A DNA stretch of 64,000 nt from Hygrophila difformis (GCA_030278955.1 JAOANR010000003.1:52796902-52860901); one strand, 5' to 3'; shown: positions 21,507 to 33,297, counted from the first letter of the stretch. Numbers and translations: made by a program. Notes: a model not told the origin generated them from the sequence alone.

Positions 21507-22759
21507 TGTAGGTGGCTTTTCAACAGCGGGACTAACTTAGACTCTTCTATCGCACATGCTACTTGCACAGGTAATCCTCCCTCACACTTACTTCCATCTA
21601 AGTCCTCACAGCTCTCTACTGACTGCTCAACTTTCCTATAGGGATCATGTCTAGCAAAGAACTCTCTCTCAATTACCTCGTCCTCCTCATAGATAGCTGT
21701 CACTCTATTACACGGGTAGGTGTCAGAACTAGCGTGTTGTGTTTTAGTTGTCTTAGAAATGTCAAACGACACTTGTTCATTACCTACTTTAAGTGTAATT
21801 TTACCATCATCCATATCAACCATAGCCCTACCAGTTTGCAGAAATGGTCTACCTAAAATCAGAGGAATACCAATGTCTTTTTCCATATCAAGAACAACAA
21901 AGTCGACAGGGAAAATGAAGCGCTCTACTTGAACAGGAACATCTTCTACAATGCCTAAAGGAGTCCTAATAGACATGTCAGCAAGCTGTAGCTGCATCCT
22001 AGTAGGCTTTACAACTCCTACCCCTAGTTCTCTAAAGACATGTAAAGGCATCAGATTAATACTAGACCCGAGATCACACAGAGCTTTGTTGAATTCTTTA
22101 GTGCCAATAATGCACGGAATAGTATAACTCCCAGGATCTTTTTGTTTAATAGGTTGCCTTCTTTGTAAGATTGCACTACATTCCCCTGTCAGTGTCACTT
22201 TCTCTTCATCATCAACACTCCTCTTTTTTGATAAAATTTCTTTTAAGAACTTAGCATACACGGGCATTTGTGCAATGGCATCAGAAAAAGGAATATCAAT
22301 TCTTAAATTCTTAAAGACTTCTAAGAATTTAGCATAATCTTTATCTTCCTTAGCCTTTTTAAGACACTGTGGATATGGAATAGGTGGCTGATACGGCTTG
22401 ACTAGGACAGTAGACTTTCCTTTATCCTTATCCTATTCAACTCTAAGTTTCTCACTCTCCTTAGCCTCATCAGTGTTTTTATGCTGACTTTCTTTCTCTA
22501 TATCCTCACTTTGATCATCTACAGCATCAGCTAAAACCTCTGGATTATCTAAGGTAGGGTAAGGATTAGGCAGTTTCTTTTTATTCCTTAAAGTGATTGC
22601 TTTACATTGCTCTTTTGGATTAGGATCAGGTATGCTTGGTAGTGTTCCTTGCTGTCTATTTGAGGTATCCCTAGCAATTTGACCAACTTGAACTTCTAAA
22701 TTTCTCATTGAGGATTGCATTTGCTGAATTGTTTGTTGTTGAGACACGATTGTGTTCAT
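21503..22759 (-). pseudogene. Athila-like gag C-terminus and aspartic protease
   Basis: One frame from 22759 to 21503, interrupted only by a TAG at 22433-22435. It covers the linker (MNTIVSQQQTIQQMQSSMRN), the protease-leading segment (YAKFLKEILSKKR) and the protease core: CDLGSSINLMPLHVFRELG with the DLGSS active-site triplet usual in this lineage, followed by IPLILGRPFLQTGRAMVDM. The enzyme would cut the gag-pol polyprotein. A frameshift near 21506 separates it from RT. Confidence 0.75.
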
Positions 22760-24219
22760 TAACTCTTTTAAATTGACCTCATCACTTCCTTGGTTTTGTC
22801 ACAGCTGTTGTTGAGGTTGAAAGTTCCTAGACAGTTGGTTAGGGTAAAAAGGTTGATTTTGATTTCTATTCTGATTAAAGTTTTGGTTCTGGTTCTGGTT
22901 TTAAAAATTTTAATTTTGATTTGGGTAATTTTGATTTTGGTTTTGTGGGTAAGGTTGACGGTTGTTTTGTGCGTAGGTGTTTTGTTGAAATTGAGAATGT
23001 TGGTTTGGATAGAAGTTTTGATTTTGAGGACGGTTTTGGTTGTAGTTTTGCTGCCTATTTCCCATGTAGTTCACATCCTCCACTTGCTCCTCAGTCCCCT
23101 CACACTGCATAGTCTCTTGAAGTCCTTGTTCGAGCAGGTGACAGGCTGATGACTCGTGAGGTCCATGAAAAATACCGCATCTCACAACTTTAGCTTGACC
23201 TTCTTGAGCGTAGAAACCTCCCTCATCAAAGCATCTAACTTAGAATCTATAGCAACTGCCTTTTCTACCTCATAGATTCCTCCTTTTGTTTTGTTTCTAG
23301 CATTTTTCTTACCAGGAAATTTTTTCATGTTAGAAATCTTTTTCTCTATGATTTCCTTAGCTCTAGAAGGTCCTATAGATAGAAAAGAATCTCCAGCTGC
23401 TGCATCCAACAAATTCCTCCAATGATCAATCAACCCATTGTAAAAGAAGTGCATCTGCTGCCAGTCTTCAAAGCCATGATTCGGACATCTCGCCAACAAA
23501 GTGTTGTATCTATCCCATGCTTCAACTAGAGTTTCACCCTCATCTTGCACAAATTCTTTGATTTTTTCTTGCAATTCTAAAACCTTGGATGGTGGGAAGA
23601 ATTCTTCTAAGAAAGCTTCTAACATTTTATCCCAAGTAGTAACATCCCTTAATTGAAGTGAGTTATACCAAGTTTTAGCTTTATCTCTGAGTGAAAACGA
23701 GAACAATCTCAACTTAATTTCATCACTGGTAACACCATTTATTTTCACTGTGTCACAATAGTCCAGGAAGTTTCTTATGTGTTCTACAGCGTCATTAGTA
23801 GGCGCTCCATTATATTGATTAGCTTGAACCATTGTGATTAGTGCAGGCTGAAGGGTAAAACTTAAAGCATCTACATCTGGCCTTGGAGTTCTATTAAGCA
23901 GATTTCCACTAGTTCCTTGTAAGTGTTCTTCAATGGTCATTTCAGCTTGATCATCGTGTTCCAAATCACCACCGTTACCTCCATTATTACCCTGATTATT
24001 ATCGTTATTTGCTGCCATGTTTAACCTATTGAACTGAGCAACTAATTGATTAGTTTGAATTGTTGAAACTCCAGTCGTTGGAGAATAGTCTTCTTCATCA
24101 GAGGATGAATTAATTAAAATTTCCAACTGAGCAGGTCTCTTACGTTTCCCTAATCTAATAGCTCTAAGAGTACGCTCAATTTCAGGATCATAAGCTATTT
24201 CTGCCTGTTTGCTTCGCAC
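22760..24219 (-). pseudogene. Athila-like gag (capsid part and QN-rich linker)
   Basis: Encodes the structural polyprotein that forms the particle. The frame from 24219 to 23182 contains the capsid-like core: VEHIRNFLDYCDTVKINGV, LRLFSFSLRDKAKTWYNSL, WDKMLEAFLEEFFPPSKVL, EGETLVEAWDRYNTLLARCP. There is no ATG; the frame opens just after an acceptor-like TATTTGCAG, so the start may be spliced or lost. A stop/frameshift near 23182 leads to a second block (23185-22910) that is rich in Gln and Asn ([16 protein letters not shown]). Stops follow near 22905. Confidence 0.75.
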
Positions 24220-24326
24220 TGCAAATATTAAATAAAAATAAAATAAAATAAGTGACAGTTAAATTAATATTTAACTTAATAAATTTTAATTAATAAACTA
24301 AAAACAATTAAAAGTTCACAACAAAT

Positions 24327-24344
24327 TCCCCGGCAACGACGCCA
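24327..24344 (-). other. Primer binding site, tRNA-Asp type
   Basis: TGGCGTCGTTGCCGGGGA on the minus strand, one mismatch from TGGCGCCGTTGCCGGGGA, the PBS common in Athila/Tat elements. It lies six bases inside the LTR end. Confidence 0.85.
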
Positions 24345-24350
24345 AAAACT

Positions 24351-26371
24351 TGATGGGTGATTTTCACTACTCATATTTTACCACAAGCGGATGGTTGTCA
24401 TCAAGTAATAAAAACCGGTGAATACCGGGTCGAACCACAGGGAATTTCAGAATATTATTTTATTCCGGAGAAGATTTTAATTGTTTTTAAGTTCATTAAT
24501 TATATTTTATATATTTTAAAAGAGAGTTTGATTAATTCTAATGATGATTAAATTAAAAATAATGACATTAAATTTAAAATAAAGCAAATTAAAATTATAA
24601 TTAATAATAATATAAATGGGAGATGCTTGTAATATTTTAAATATTGCCATCTTTATATAAAATAGAAATTGCATATTGATTTAGCATTTTCCAATGTCTA
24701 AAAAGATCAATTTCTTAAAATTAATTATTTTATAAAGATTAAAAATATTGTAATCTTCTACAGTTCAAATTATACTCAAACGGATTTCATGGAAGTTGAT
24801 TAAATTATCTAACATTCTGCAATCATTATTCTAGGCCTAAATTTGAGTCTTTCCCAAGCATACAAATTTTCCTATAGCAATTAAAAGACACTTTTCATTT
24901 CCCAAATCATTGTGCACATGCCAGAATCCATTTATAATGTAATTTATTCCCAATTCCGGTACTAAAATATTAACTCTACTTTTTATCTCCCGATTTAGCA
25001 AAGCAGAAGTCACAGAATTGGATTCTAACATTTAATTATGCAGAACAGTGTAAATAATCTAACAATTATGGTAAAATAATAATAAAACATGGTAAAATGG
25101 ATTAAATTACTAATTTTAAGATGTAGACAGATTAGGATTATTGCCAGATTACTAAAAATAGGGTATACAGATTGATCGATTAATTCAGGGCTTTAGCAGA
25201 TTATTAATTTGAATAGCAGATTTAGCAAAAACACAAAATATCGATCAGTTTGGAAGCATCTAACATATAATCCTAATACAGATTCTGATTCCATTACAGA
25301 TTAATCCATTCGAATCGATTAAAAGCAGATTGCACCAGATTACATAAGAAAACATCGATACTTTATATTACTTCCATAAAATATAGGTTCATACTTCAAA
25401 AGTGATTCTGAACTCCCGTTCTAGATCACTCCTAACACGAACACTATAGAAATCCGTCTACAAATTCGAAACATAACAGTAGATTACATTTAGAGGCAAA
25501 TTCATAACATTACAAAGCAAGAAAAAGAAAGGCAACACCTAGAATATGAAGAACACGCCCAGAACAGTGTTCCTGATGCATTCCTCCGGCATGATTATGT
25601 GTTTCCGGCCTTCTTCTCCCATTAGCAGATGTTTCCAGAGAGTTTTTGTCGAAAATTATGAGTCTGGATACGAAGAAATGACGAAAACGGTGTTTAAAAC
25701 CGAGTTCGAGAGGTTAGAAAACTGCCCAACCGCGACTGTGGCGCAAAAAGTGGCGATCGGAAGAGGTTTTCGGCGCCACCAAAGAGAGCTGGCGCATCCT
25801 GACACTTTCCAAATTTTCTTCTGCGTCGCAAAAAGTGGCGCTCCAAGGTGTTTTTCGGCGCCGCCAAGAAGGTGCGGTGCATTCTGACAATTTCCTAAAA
25901 TTCACCCCGCGGCGCAAAAAGTGGCGCCTGGAGGGCATTTTATGCGCCACCAAGAAGGTGCGGCGCATACTGAAGCTTTTTCCAATCCGAAATTTTCCTA
26001 AGTGTTGATGCGGCGCCTGATGTGGCGCCTGAGCATAATTTTAGGCGCCGCCATGCCTATGTGGCATATTCTGGAGCTTTTCCAGTGTTGAAAATTCCGA
26101 ATTTGGCATCCTTTGACCTCCGAACATCTTCTTTCTTCATTTTAATGCCTGAAACATCAATGAAATGTATTAGAATTGCCAAAGTCTTATTATTAAGCAT
26201 TAAACAAGGTAAATTGGACTCGGATAAGCTCAATTTAACCAGTCTTATTAATATTTACAAGTCACATGAAATGTAAACTAAAAAGCTGTAAAATAGGGTC
26301 TCATGCATGCAATTTAGGTTCGTTTTAACACAATTTAAGCCCATTTAAATGTGGTTTCACAGGGTGCATCA
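24351..26371 (-). repeat. LTR of the Athila-like element (about 2.0 kb)
   Basis: Minus strand start TGATGCACCCTGTGAAACC and end AATCACCCATCA give inverted TGATG...CATCA ends. It is followed by AGTTTT and the PBS. It contains four GC-rich tandem repeats (25738-26085). The borders rest on the end symmetry and PBS position, since there is no second LTR. Confidence 0.7.
25738..26085 (-). repeat. Four degenerate 80-100-bp GC-rich tandem repeats in the Athila-like LTR
   Basis: Each unit contains GCGCAAAAAGTGGCG (or a variant), then GGCGCC(G/A)CCAA.A, then TGCG.CGCAT.CTGA and a T/A-rich tail. Starts are near 25738, 25825, 25912 and 26010. The GGCGCC palindromes and GC content stand out against the AT-rich LTR. 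Confidence 0.7.
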
Positions 26372-27233
26372 CCTTACTATGTATTCTCTGGCAATCTATT
26401 GACCCCTCTCTGCATCCTATCTTCACGAATTTCACTACCTGCTCGGAGTTATGGAAACAGGCAAAAATTCTTTACACGAATGATATTCAACACCTTTATT
26501 CCACTGTATCGAATTTGTTGGATCTTCATCAATCTGGTATGTCCATCATTAAATTTTTGGGGAAACTTTCATCCATGAAAGCAGAGTTCAACTCTGTTTT
26601 GCCTCCCGAGAAGGATGCTAGTGAAGAGCTTACCCAAAGAGATATATTTTTTATGGTGTGTGCACTTGCCACTTTGGGACCAGACTTGAGTGCAGTTCGA
26701 GATCAGCTACTATCTAGCTCTACAGTTCCGACTTCCGACAATTGAGGATGTGTATTCTCGGCTCCTTCGTGTTTCTTCATTAGCTGCAGTCTCGAATGAT
26801 CGATCTGCATTACTTTCTACTGCACCCCAAGTCTATTAGAATGGAGATTTCTCGTGGAGGTTCCCGCAATGGCTCTAATCGCCCTAGGTGTTCTTACTGT
26901 AACAAGTTAGGCCATGTTAGTGAAAAATGTTACAAATTACATGGCAGACCTCCTCGTGCCAATGTTGCTCAAACAGATGCTTCTCCCGATGCATCTAGCA
27001 GTCATTCTGTATTGTTACAGGGACAGATTATGAAGAATATTTCGCATACCAAGCATCAAAGCAGACATCACATTCTACTATTGATGTGGTCGCTCACCCG
27101 TCTACTAGTGTTTCTTGCTTTTCTAATTCCATGCCAATAAACCCTTGGGTTCTTGATTCAGATGCTTCTAACCATGTCTCTGGTAACCCCCGTCTTTTCT
27201 CACATTTAAGTTCTTCTTGTCATTTACCTTCTG
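26372..27233 (+). pseudogene. Copia element C, part 1: gag and start of protease
   Basis: Encodes the nucleocapsid polyprotein of a Ty1/copia element. Motifs: IFTNFTTCSELWKQAKILY, ISTVSNLLDLHQSG-type helix, CSYCNKLGHVSEKCYKLHG (CCHC zinc knuckle near 26890-26945), then NPWVLDSDASNHVSG, the protease site with DSG changed to DSD. Frameshifts lie near 26743 (in a TCCGACTTCCGAC duplication) and near 27020, and there is a TAG at about 26836. The N-terminus is cut by the Athila-like LTR; the frame is then broken at 27233 by the Tekay insertion and continues at 38404. Confidence 0.8.
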
Positions 27234-29785
27234 TGTAATACCCGAGAATTTTCCAACATAAAATAAATACAATAAATAAAATAAATATAATAAATAAATA
27301 AATTCAGCAAATAAATAAATAAAGGTAAGGAAAGGAGAAATGAAATTTAACTTAAAAAGGAATTAAAGGAATTTAATTAAATAAAAAGAATTAAGTAAAG
27401 ATAAATAAATTGTTACACGTGTACCCGACACCAAGGGGCTCGAAAACTCGAGTCCAAACATAAATTTAGATCCGAGAGAAATGACGATACGGAATAGGAA
27501 CCCGACGATGGCCCGGAAATCGAAATCCGGGAGCATAGAGGGATAGAAGTCCGAAAGAGAGGAAGAAAGGCACGACGGATCGCACGACCCGCACGGACCG
27601 AAGTCCAGGCATGAGCCGCGCGGTGAAAGGGCAATTGGTGCGCCACGACCGCGCCACATGACAGATTCGCCGGTTGCGAGATTCACTCGCCCGAATCCGG
27701 ATTTTCCGACTTCGGTTGAACACCTTTCGGCTCAAGACTCACCAAGGCCGACCTTGGACATCCCTAGGTCGTGTCTACCTATAAATAACCCCTCTTGAAA
27801 GCCCCGAACACTTTTCAAAACATCCATACTCTCTATACGTTCGAAAACCCTAATTCCGGAGTCGTCGGAGGCACGAAACCAAGGCAAGGACTGTCGCGGA
27901 TGAATTCGGAAGATCTCTAACGTCGTGGTAAGTTCCATCCGATCCTTGTTCCATACACGATTCGAAAATGAATCCTTACTTTCTTCTTTTTCTTCTTTAC
28001 ACCCCGAATCGGATCTAGAACGAAGAACCCGACGAACGGAGAAGATAAACGGTGGACTGGAAGCCACGCCTCCGGAATCGACGTTCCCGGATGACTGGAA
28101 ATCTGTAATTTGACACTTACATGGTTTTGGGAGTAATTAAAACACTTAAATCTAAAAGCTTAATCAAGAATTCGAAAATCTGTCAACATGGGATTTTTAC
28201 CGGCGCGGCCATTTTGTGCGATTTTTCCGAACCCTTAAAGTCTTCAAACGAGAAAACTTAAAACACAAAAAACGTTCCTAAGGCTTAGATCTATCTCCTG
28301 TAAAATTTTTAGAATTTTTCGTGATGATTTGGTATATGAAATCAACTCGGAACCAAACTGCTAAGATTTGAATCTTGAATTTCTTGATAGAACTTAGGTC
28401 TGAACTTGATGACATTTTTGACTAGGGTTCTAGGCCAATTTAGATCTTTATCCGAACATGAAAGTTGTAGAAAAATATCTTAAGACGGTCTCTGTAAAAT
28501 TTCGTTAAGTTTGGAGTTGATTTGCTATGGTAGATCTTGAAAATCTTGAACTGCTGTAAGATAAATTCGGACAGATTAATGTTTCTACAAAAATCAATGT
28601 TTTTGACCTGTTTCGGTATCTCGGATTGAAAAAGGTAAAACACAAAAGTTGTTCATCTCGGTGTTTCAGAGTCAGTGGTAAATTTTCAGAATTTTTGGAC
28701 TTAAATTTGATTTTAAATTAATTTTAGAGTAAATAGCGGTTTACCGGAGTCAAATCTTGAAATCTTGTTGAAACGATGGAATTAGCCTTTAGGGTTGAAA
28801 CGAGTCGAAATCTCTTCTTAATAAATTAAGTGAAATCAGAATTTTTGAAATAAATCCCCTTACAAACTTGATAAATTAAAATTAGGGGTGAGTGCTCTGC
28901 AGGGTGCCCCCTAACTGCTTCACTTCGTGCCTTTATGGCGCGAAAATTGAGATATGATATTGCCAAAACGGCATGAGATATATGGCCTACAATCTCGTGA
29001 ATATCCATATGGGTTTCCCGAGGCTCCGGAGTGGTACTGGGTATGGCAGATACGGCTGCGGCCGCCGGTTTCCGGCTAAACTTGTTGAGATCGCGATGCA
29101 ATCGTGAAACACTTGAAATTACTAAATCGGGGATGTAATGGGGAATTTAAATTAAATCGGATTATTTATCGTTGTCGTTTAAATTGTTAAATGCTTTGTT
29201 TAAATTAATTATGGCTTTCATTTTAAATTGTGCTAAATGTATTCTTGACTAGTGCTATGAAATAATTATGCAAATTGCTTAGATAATTAAGTTGAATTAT
29301 TTATGGCTTATTATCATGTTTTTATGTAAATATTAAATTAATGGCTTTTAAACCCTACGATCATGCATGTGTTAACTTACTCAGCAAGTTGTGCTGACCA
29401 AACCGTTTATTTTTCCTTTTCCTTACAGAGTATGTGGAACCAACATGAGCACGTTCATGCATGGGGGAATTATATTTTGCGAAACTTTATTTTTGAATTC
29501 TTACATTAGACTATAGAATAAACGGGTCTGTTTAACCCGTGTTTTGACCATGTCGGTCTTCTTTACATTTCCGCTGCAATATTATACTTAAATATTATTT
29601 CCGCTGCATTATGATATTATTATTTTCGAATTTATATTGTATGGGCTGTTTGCAAATGTTTTAAATATTTTAAATGCTGAAATACCTAGCCTTGCATCTC
29701 TTTAGTAAGCCGGAGAAACCGTGTCTTACTAGGGAGGTGTGGCGGTGACATCCCGACCTGGGTGACCAAAAACCGGGGTGTTACA
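27234..29785 (+). repeat. 5' LTR of Tekay chimera (2,552 bp)
   Basis: TGTAATACCCGAGAATTTTC ... GGGGTGTTACA. TATA box TATAAATA at 27780-27787. Compared with the 3' LTR it lacks GTGGCCGCGCG near 27622 and about 18 bases (ACGATTGTGACCCCGCG) near 28938; otherwise it differs by scattered substitutions. Confidence 0.95.
27928..29428 (+). other. Intron-like segment inside the LTR (GTAAGT...TTACAG)
   Basis: Strong donor CGTGGTAAGT lies about 145 nt after the TATA box. Acceptor TTTTCCTTTTCCTTACAG, with a good pyrimidine tract, lies about 360 nt before the LTR end. The four Tekay LTRs that span this region all keep both sites (1,501, 1,518, 1,523 and 1,526 nt), although their sequences differ widely. 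Splicing would shorten the long leader ahead of the leader ORF while keeping the PBS. It is inferred from sequence only. Confidence 0.5.
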
Positions 29786-29788
29786 AGT

Positions 29789-29800
29789 TGGTATCAGAGA
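29789..29800 (+). other. Primer binding site (tRNA-Met type)
   Basis: TGGTATCAGAGA, three bases after the LTR end; last base C-to-A relative to the initiator tRNA-Met complement. Confidence 0.9.
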
Positions 29801-30137
29801 CCGGATATTTTTAAACTAGTATTTTTAAACCCATTATTATTTTTAAATTATTATTATTTTTAAACTACTAGATTATTATTTTTAAACCATTAGTATTTAT
29901 ATTATAGAAGCCCAACTTATTATTTTAAACTTTCCTAGCTCAAAATTATTTTTAGCCAAATTATAATTATTTTGACCCAATATAGAGGTCCAAGGATTTT
30001 AAATATTATTTTAAATTTTTAAGCATTAATTCCATGGAAATGAATTTTTATGGAAAAAAATATATATATAGTGCATGAATTATTTTTGGGGGGAAATCAT
30101 CATTTGCATTTGCATATTGCATCTCCTTTATTTAAAG

Positions 30138-30212
30138 AACTTAGAATCTTGGCGAATTTTAACTTAGAATCTTGGCGAAGTTTAACCTAGAATCTTGGCG
30201 AATATTAACTTA
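30138..30212 (+). repeat. Tandem leader repeats (AACTTAGAATCTTGGCGAA)
   Basis: Three full copies and one partial copy at about 23-bp spacing just before the leader ORF. Confidence 0.8.
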
Positions 30213-30231
30213 GATCTTTTGCTTGCGCTAG

Positions 30232-30831
30232 ATGGCTAGTCAAGATATGATGAACTTGATGATCAAAATGATGAACGTTCACCTTGATTCCCAACAAACC
30301 ATACAACAAATGAAAAATCGTATAGCTCACATGGAGGCAAATCTGCACCAAATGGGAGACTTAAGGGAAGCTGACCTCCAACACTTCCTGAACTTGAGAG
30401 CCGCTGATCAAGGTCGCATAAAAGACTTAGAAACTCAAGTGCAAAAGCTTACCGAACGGGGCGATGCGATGATAGATAGAATCAAGGATCTAGGGACGTA
30501 CCTGCTTGACCTCACCGATATAGTAGTACCATATAGCCCTGTGGAAGACCATTTGATGGGACCACGAAGCCCAACACCCCCAGTGGAGAGCCCATCAGGC
30601 CTTATCGGTGGACGCTACGGAACCCTTGGACTCTGGCCCCACATGGTCCGCCCGTCGCCAAACCCAAGCCCCGTGGAGAACCATCTGGAGGAGTCACCAG
30701 AACCAGCCACAGAAGCCGTCGAACCACCATCCCTAGTGTTCCATGGACCTTTGGGCACCGGTCGAGTCTCGGATGAGGATGATCCTATGGAAGACCCCAC
30801 TACTATGCCAGAGGACGCGGAGATCCTCTAG
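30232..30831 (+). CDS. Tekay leader ORF, long form (199 aa), unknown function
   Basis: ATG at 30232 in the same GCTAGATGGCTAGTCAAG context as the other copies; stop at 30829-30831. N-terminus MASQDMMNLMIKMMNVHLDS and a helical/coiled-coil part up to about residue 95 (LREADLQHFLNLRAADQGRI, KDLETQVQKLTERGDAM) match the 111-aa versions, with an extra heptad block. The C-terminal 100 residues are a Pro/Ser/Glu-rich extension with repeated PSPVE/PSP.P motifs absent in the other two. It ends in the same acidic PxEDPT.MPEDAE-like tail. No known domain. The frame is fully open while the pol of this element is broken. Confidence 0.65.
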   Translation: MASQDMMNLMIKMMNVHLDSQQTIQQMKNRIAHMEANLHQMGDLREADLQHFLNLRAADQGRIKDLETQVQKLTERGDAMIDRIKDLGTYLLDLTDIVVPYSPVEDHLMGPRSPTPPVESPSGLIGGRYGTLGLWPHMVRPSPNPSPVENHLEESPEPATEAVEPPSLVFHGPLGTGRVSDEDDPMEDPTTMPEDAEIL

Positions 30832-31159
30832 ATACTTTGTCTTAGATAGTACATTTATTTTGCGCATCCTATTACTTGTATTAAGTTTCTTTTAAGGAAT
30901 AAAATGCAAGTTGATTTTTTTTATTAAATCCTTCAGCCCTAAATAATCGGAAAAAAAAAAAAAGAGAGAGACGAACCGGAATAGTTCCACCACATTTTCT
31001 CTAAACGATCACAGTCAAATCAAACAACTAAGCAAGGATACAACGGAAGCATAAACTACTAAACATAATCAGCAAGATCATCCTTATATGGTCCCATAAG
31101 AAAACAACCAAATAAAACACTACTACCACGAGCCTAAATGGAGACGCAGAGGCGAAGGA
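30832..31159 (+). other. 3' flank of leader ORF and left junction of the foreign segment
   Basis: Up to about 30965 this is alignable with 57022-57130 of the other element (TTTCTTTTAAGGAATAAAATGC), ending in an A13 run. After AGAGAGAGACGAACC the sequence is no longer Tekay-like. Confidence 0.55.
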
Positions 31160-32492
31160 TCACTGGTCGGGAGGCGGGAACTGACGACGCATATACTCGT
31201 CCATCTGACGCATGTAGGCATACATGTCGGTCATGGCGGCCTGCTGCTCCAGCTGCCTCGTAGTGATCGTATCCATGCGAGCCTGGTATAGATCCATCCT
31301 GGCATCCAAGGCATCATAACGAGCCTGCCCGGCTGCGAACCCAGCGTCCATACGAGCAAACCCGGCATCCATGCTAAGCTGCATACCCTGCATCATCTGA
31401 AGTATCTGCGGCACCTCCGAATCCTGCTGGGGAACCACGGGAGGTGGAGGTGGCTGCTCAGGAGGGACGACTAGAATAACACCATCACCGTTGGGCTCCG
31501 GGCGAAGGACAGCCGGAGGAGCCCCACGTCGTAAGGCACTGCGTCGAGCGGCGTAGGTAGGGATACGGTAGTAGCCGCCAGCGGCTAACTCATAAGGATC
31601 CGTCTCTGGTGTCGTACGGATCCCCTGAGCCGCACACATACCACAAATAAGGTGAACATGGGTAATCACCCTACTCCCTCGTCCTCGGCGCATACCCCTC
31701 AGGTTGTCTGCGATACAAGCCCCAACATTCACCCTACCACCTGGGGCGATAAAGCAAATCGTCTCATAGACGTGGTCTAGAACAATATGGCTCCGGGTAA
31801 TCGGCCGGACGCGGCCTAACCATATCTGAGTAAGCTCGCGCCACGGTGAGTCAATCGTCGCCAATCGCAGCTCGTGATCGTGCTCGAGCCAAGGTGCCAC
31901 CTCAGTGCACAAAACACCCCCACGCAGGCGGAAGTATACGACCCTCAGGCTGTGGCCGGAATACACCGTCGTCAGGAAGACCGAAGTAGACGTTGATCGC
32001 CCGAGCACTGAAATCTAGGTGGCGACCCCGAACCCAGACTCGAGATAAGTCGCTGTTCTCCCCAAGACCGCCAATGTTGGCGATGACCTCCATAGCTAAA
32101 TAACCAGAAGCAATGCCCTCGGGATGGCGCGCAAGTCCAGTCCACTGAAGATGGTCCAAAACTGGACTAACCCTGTCATCGTCCATATGACGAGGATAAA
32201 TGCCTCTCTCCGGGACATAAGCCATGTTTCGACGAAGCTCGTCGAAATAGAACTCCTGAGAGGCCATCGTCACAAACCGATGCCTATCGTGTCGATGGGA
32301 ACGCACCTCGTCAGGAAGACCCCTGAGTCTAGGGCCCCGCTGCCCCTCATCCTCCTCGGACTCACTGTCATCAGCATTCGGCATCACCAGAGCAGCAGTA
32401 CTAGGGCCAGCTGCATCACGCCAAGTGGCTCGTCTCTTGGCCCCCGGAAGAACCATGAGAGACGCCCAGACAACCCACAAGAAAAGCAGCAT
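31160..32492 (-). pseudogene. Antisense PF20167-like 'plant transposon protein' ORF inside a Tekay element
   Basis: The minus-strand frame begins at ATG 32492, one base after an acceptor (GGTATTTGCAG|G), and runs to 31160. One frameshift lies near 31915 at a C5 run (GTGCACAAAACACCCCC); joined, it spans about 443 codons. Order: a basic/acidic start (GAKRRATW; DDSESEEDEG), then FYFDELRRNMAYVPERGIYP, WVRGRHLDFSARAINVYFGL, WLEHDHELRLATIDSPWREL, HIVLDHVYETICFIAPGGRV, then a Pro-run and a repeated C-terminal coil (MDAGFARMDAGF, ARMDLYQARMD). The RGRxxDFSxxAINxxFGLP pattern resembles the 'putative plant transposon protein' family. A donor GGCAAG|GTATGT at about 33090 suggests a 5' intron of about 0.6 kb. 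Its function is unknown. Confidence 0.6.
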
Positions 32493-33297
32493 CCTGCAAA
32501 TACCCAACCAATACCAAATATAAGGTTAAATCCTACACAACGATTACACTAAGTATAGGACAGAAAAACGCAAGAACATGAAGGGTAGGCTCTAACACGA
32601 GCAATCCAAGAGGATAACCAAACAAAGAATATGTCCAAACAAATCCCAAAACTTTTTGGGACATTTAGTCAAACACGTTGTCTGCGCAATAACCAAATTC
32701 AAAGTTTCATTGTAGACACATGGGAAACATCCCCAAATCGAAACAATTGCTTAGGCAATAATTCATCATCATAATAGGGCACAAAACAACAATAACGAAC
32801 TCATTCTCATGCCCGCAATACCAAGACAATCGGGAATTTCATATTCTTCCTAAAGCATAGAATCTAGTAAAAACTTCCCAAACTAGGTATACATTCTTGC
32901 ACAAATACTTCCTAAACAACAAAAATTGCGTCAAGTATCACATGAGTCCGCTAATTCGCACGAATCAAGTTTAGAAATCATAAACCCCCAATTCTAACAT
33001 ATAAACCCTAATCTCAAAATCCGTCCAAAAAATAAGTTATTCAAGGCATAAAAACTAAAATTGACAAGTAGAAGTAGTAGATACATACCTTGCCAAGAAA
33101 AATCGAAGCCGAAAATGGGAGAATTCGGGAACGGGAAAGCGAATTTGAGAGCAAATTAAAAGTGGTTTCGGATTTGGGAAGGAGTGAAATGGCTCACGCG
33201 GGACGCGAGCCCCTTTTTCCCGAACTGCCATGGCATCGCGGACACTGCGCGGGCCTCGGGAAAAAAAAAGGATTTTTTTATCTCCCAATATTCTACA
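32493..33297 (-). other. Putative 5' leader and intron of the antisense ORF
   Basis: Minus strand: a GC-rich leader-like stretch (about 33260-33092), donor AAG|GTATGTATC at about 33090, AT-rich 0.6-kb intron-like DNA, acceptor TTTGCAG at about 32494. No TIRs or duplications mark the segment's limits. The right junction to Tekay RT is at about 33298. Confidence 0.45.

Larger units (their letters stand above)
20743..26371 (-). mobile_element. Athila-like Ty3/gypsy element, 3' half deleted
   Basis: Minus strand order: LTR (26371-24351), tRNA-Asp-type PBS (24344-24327), gag, protease, RT. Sequence stops matching RT at about 20743, right after the FMDDFSVFG motif; RNase H, integrase and the 3' LTR are absent. 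The PBS and RT signatures (FIDQML.RLAGHEFYCFL, YRRMPFGLCNAPATFQRCM) are those of the Athila/Tat branch. It lies in the gag of the copia element that resumes at 26372. Because its 3' LTR is lost, no TSD can be shown. Confidence 0.85.

Noticed and set aside
22790..23149. Val/Leu-rich plus-strand frame that looks like a membrane protein
   Set aside because: It is the complement of the QN-rich gag linker (CAA/AAC codons read backwards).
25546..25968. Overlapping frames on both strands in the Athila-like LTR (e.g. SAPPRRCGAF)
   Set aside because: Created by the GC-rich tandem repeats; no protein family.
27270..27320. ATAAATAAATAA arrays in every Tekay LTR, resembling a regular repeat array
   Set aside because: Simple AT-rich tetranucleotide repeat; no spacers, not CRISPR-like.
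31043..32100. Plus-strand frames opposite the antisense ORF
   Set aside because: They lack domains; the minus-strand frame has the conserved pattern and splice sites.
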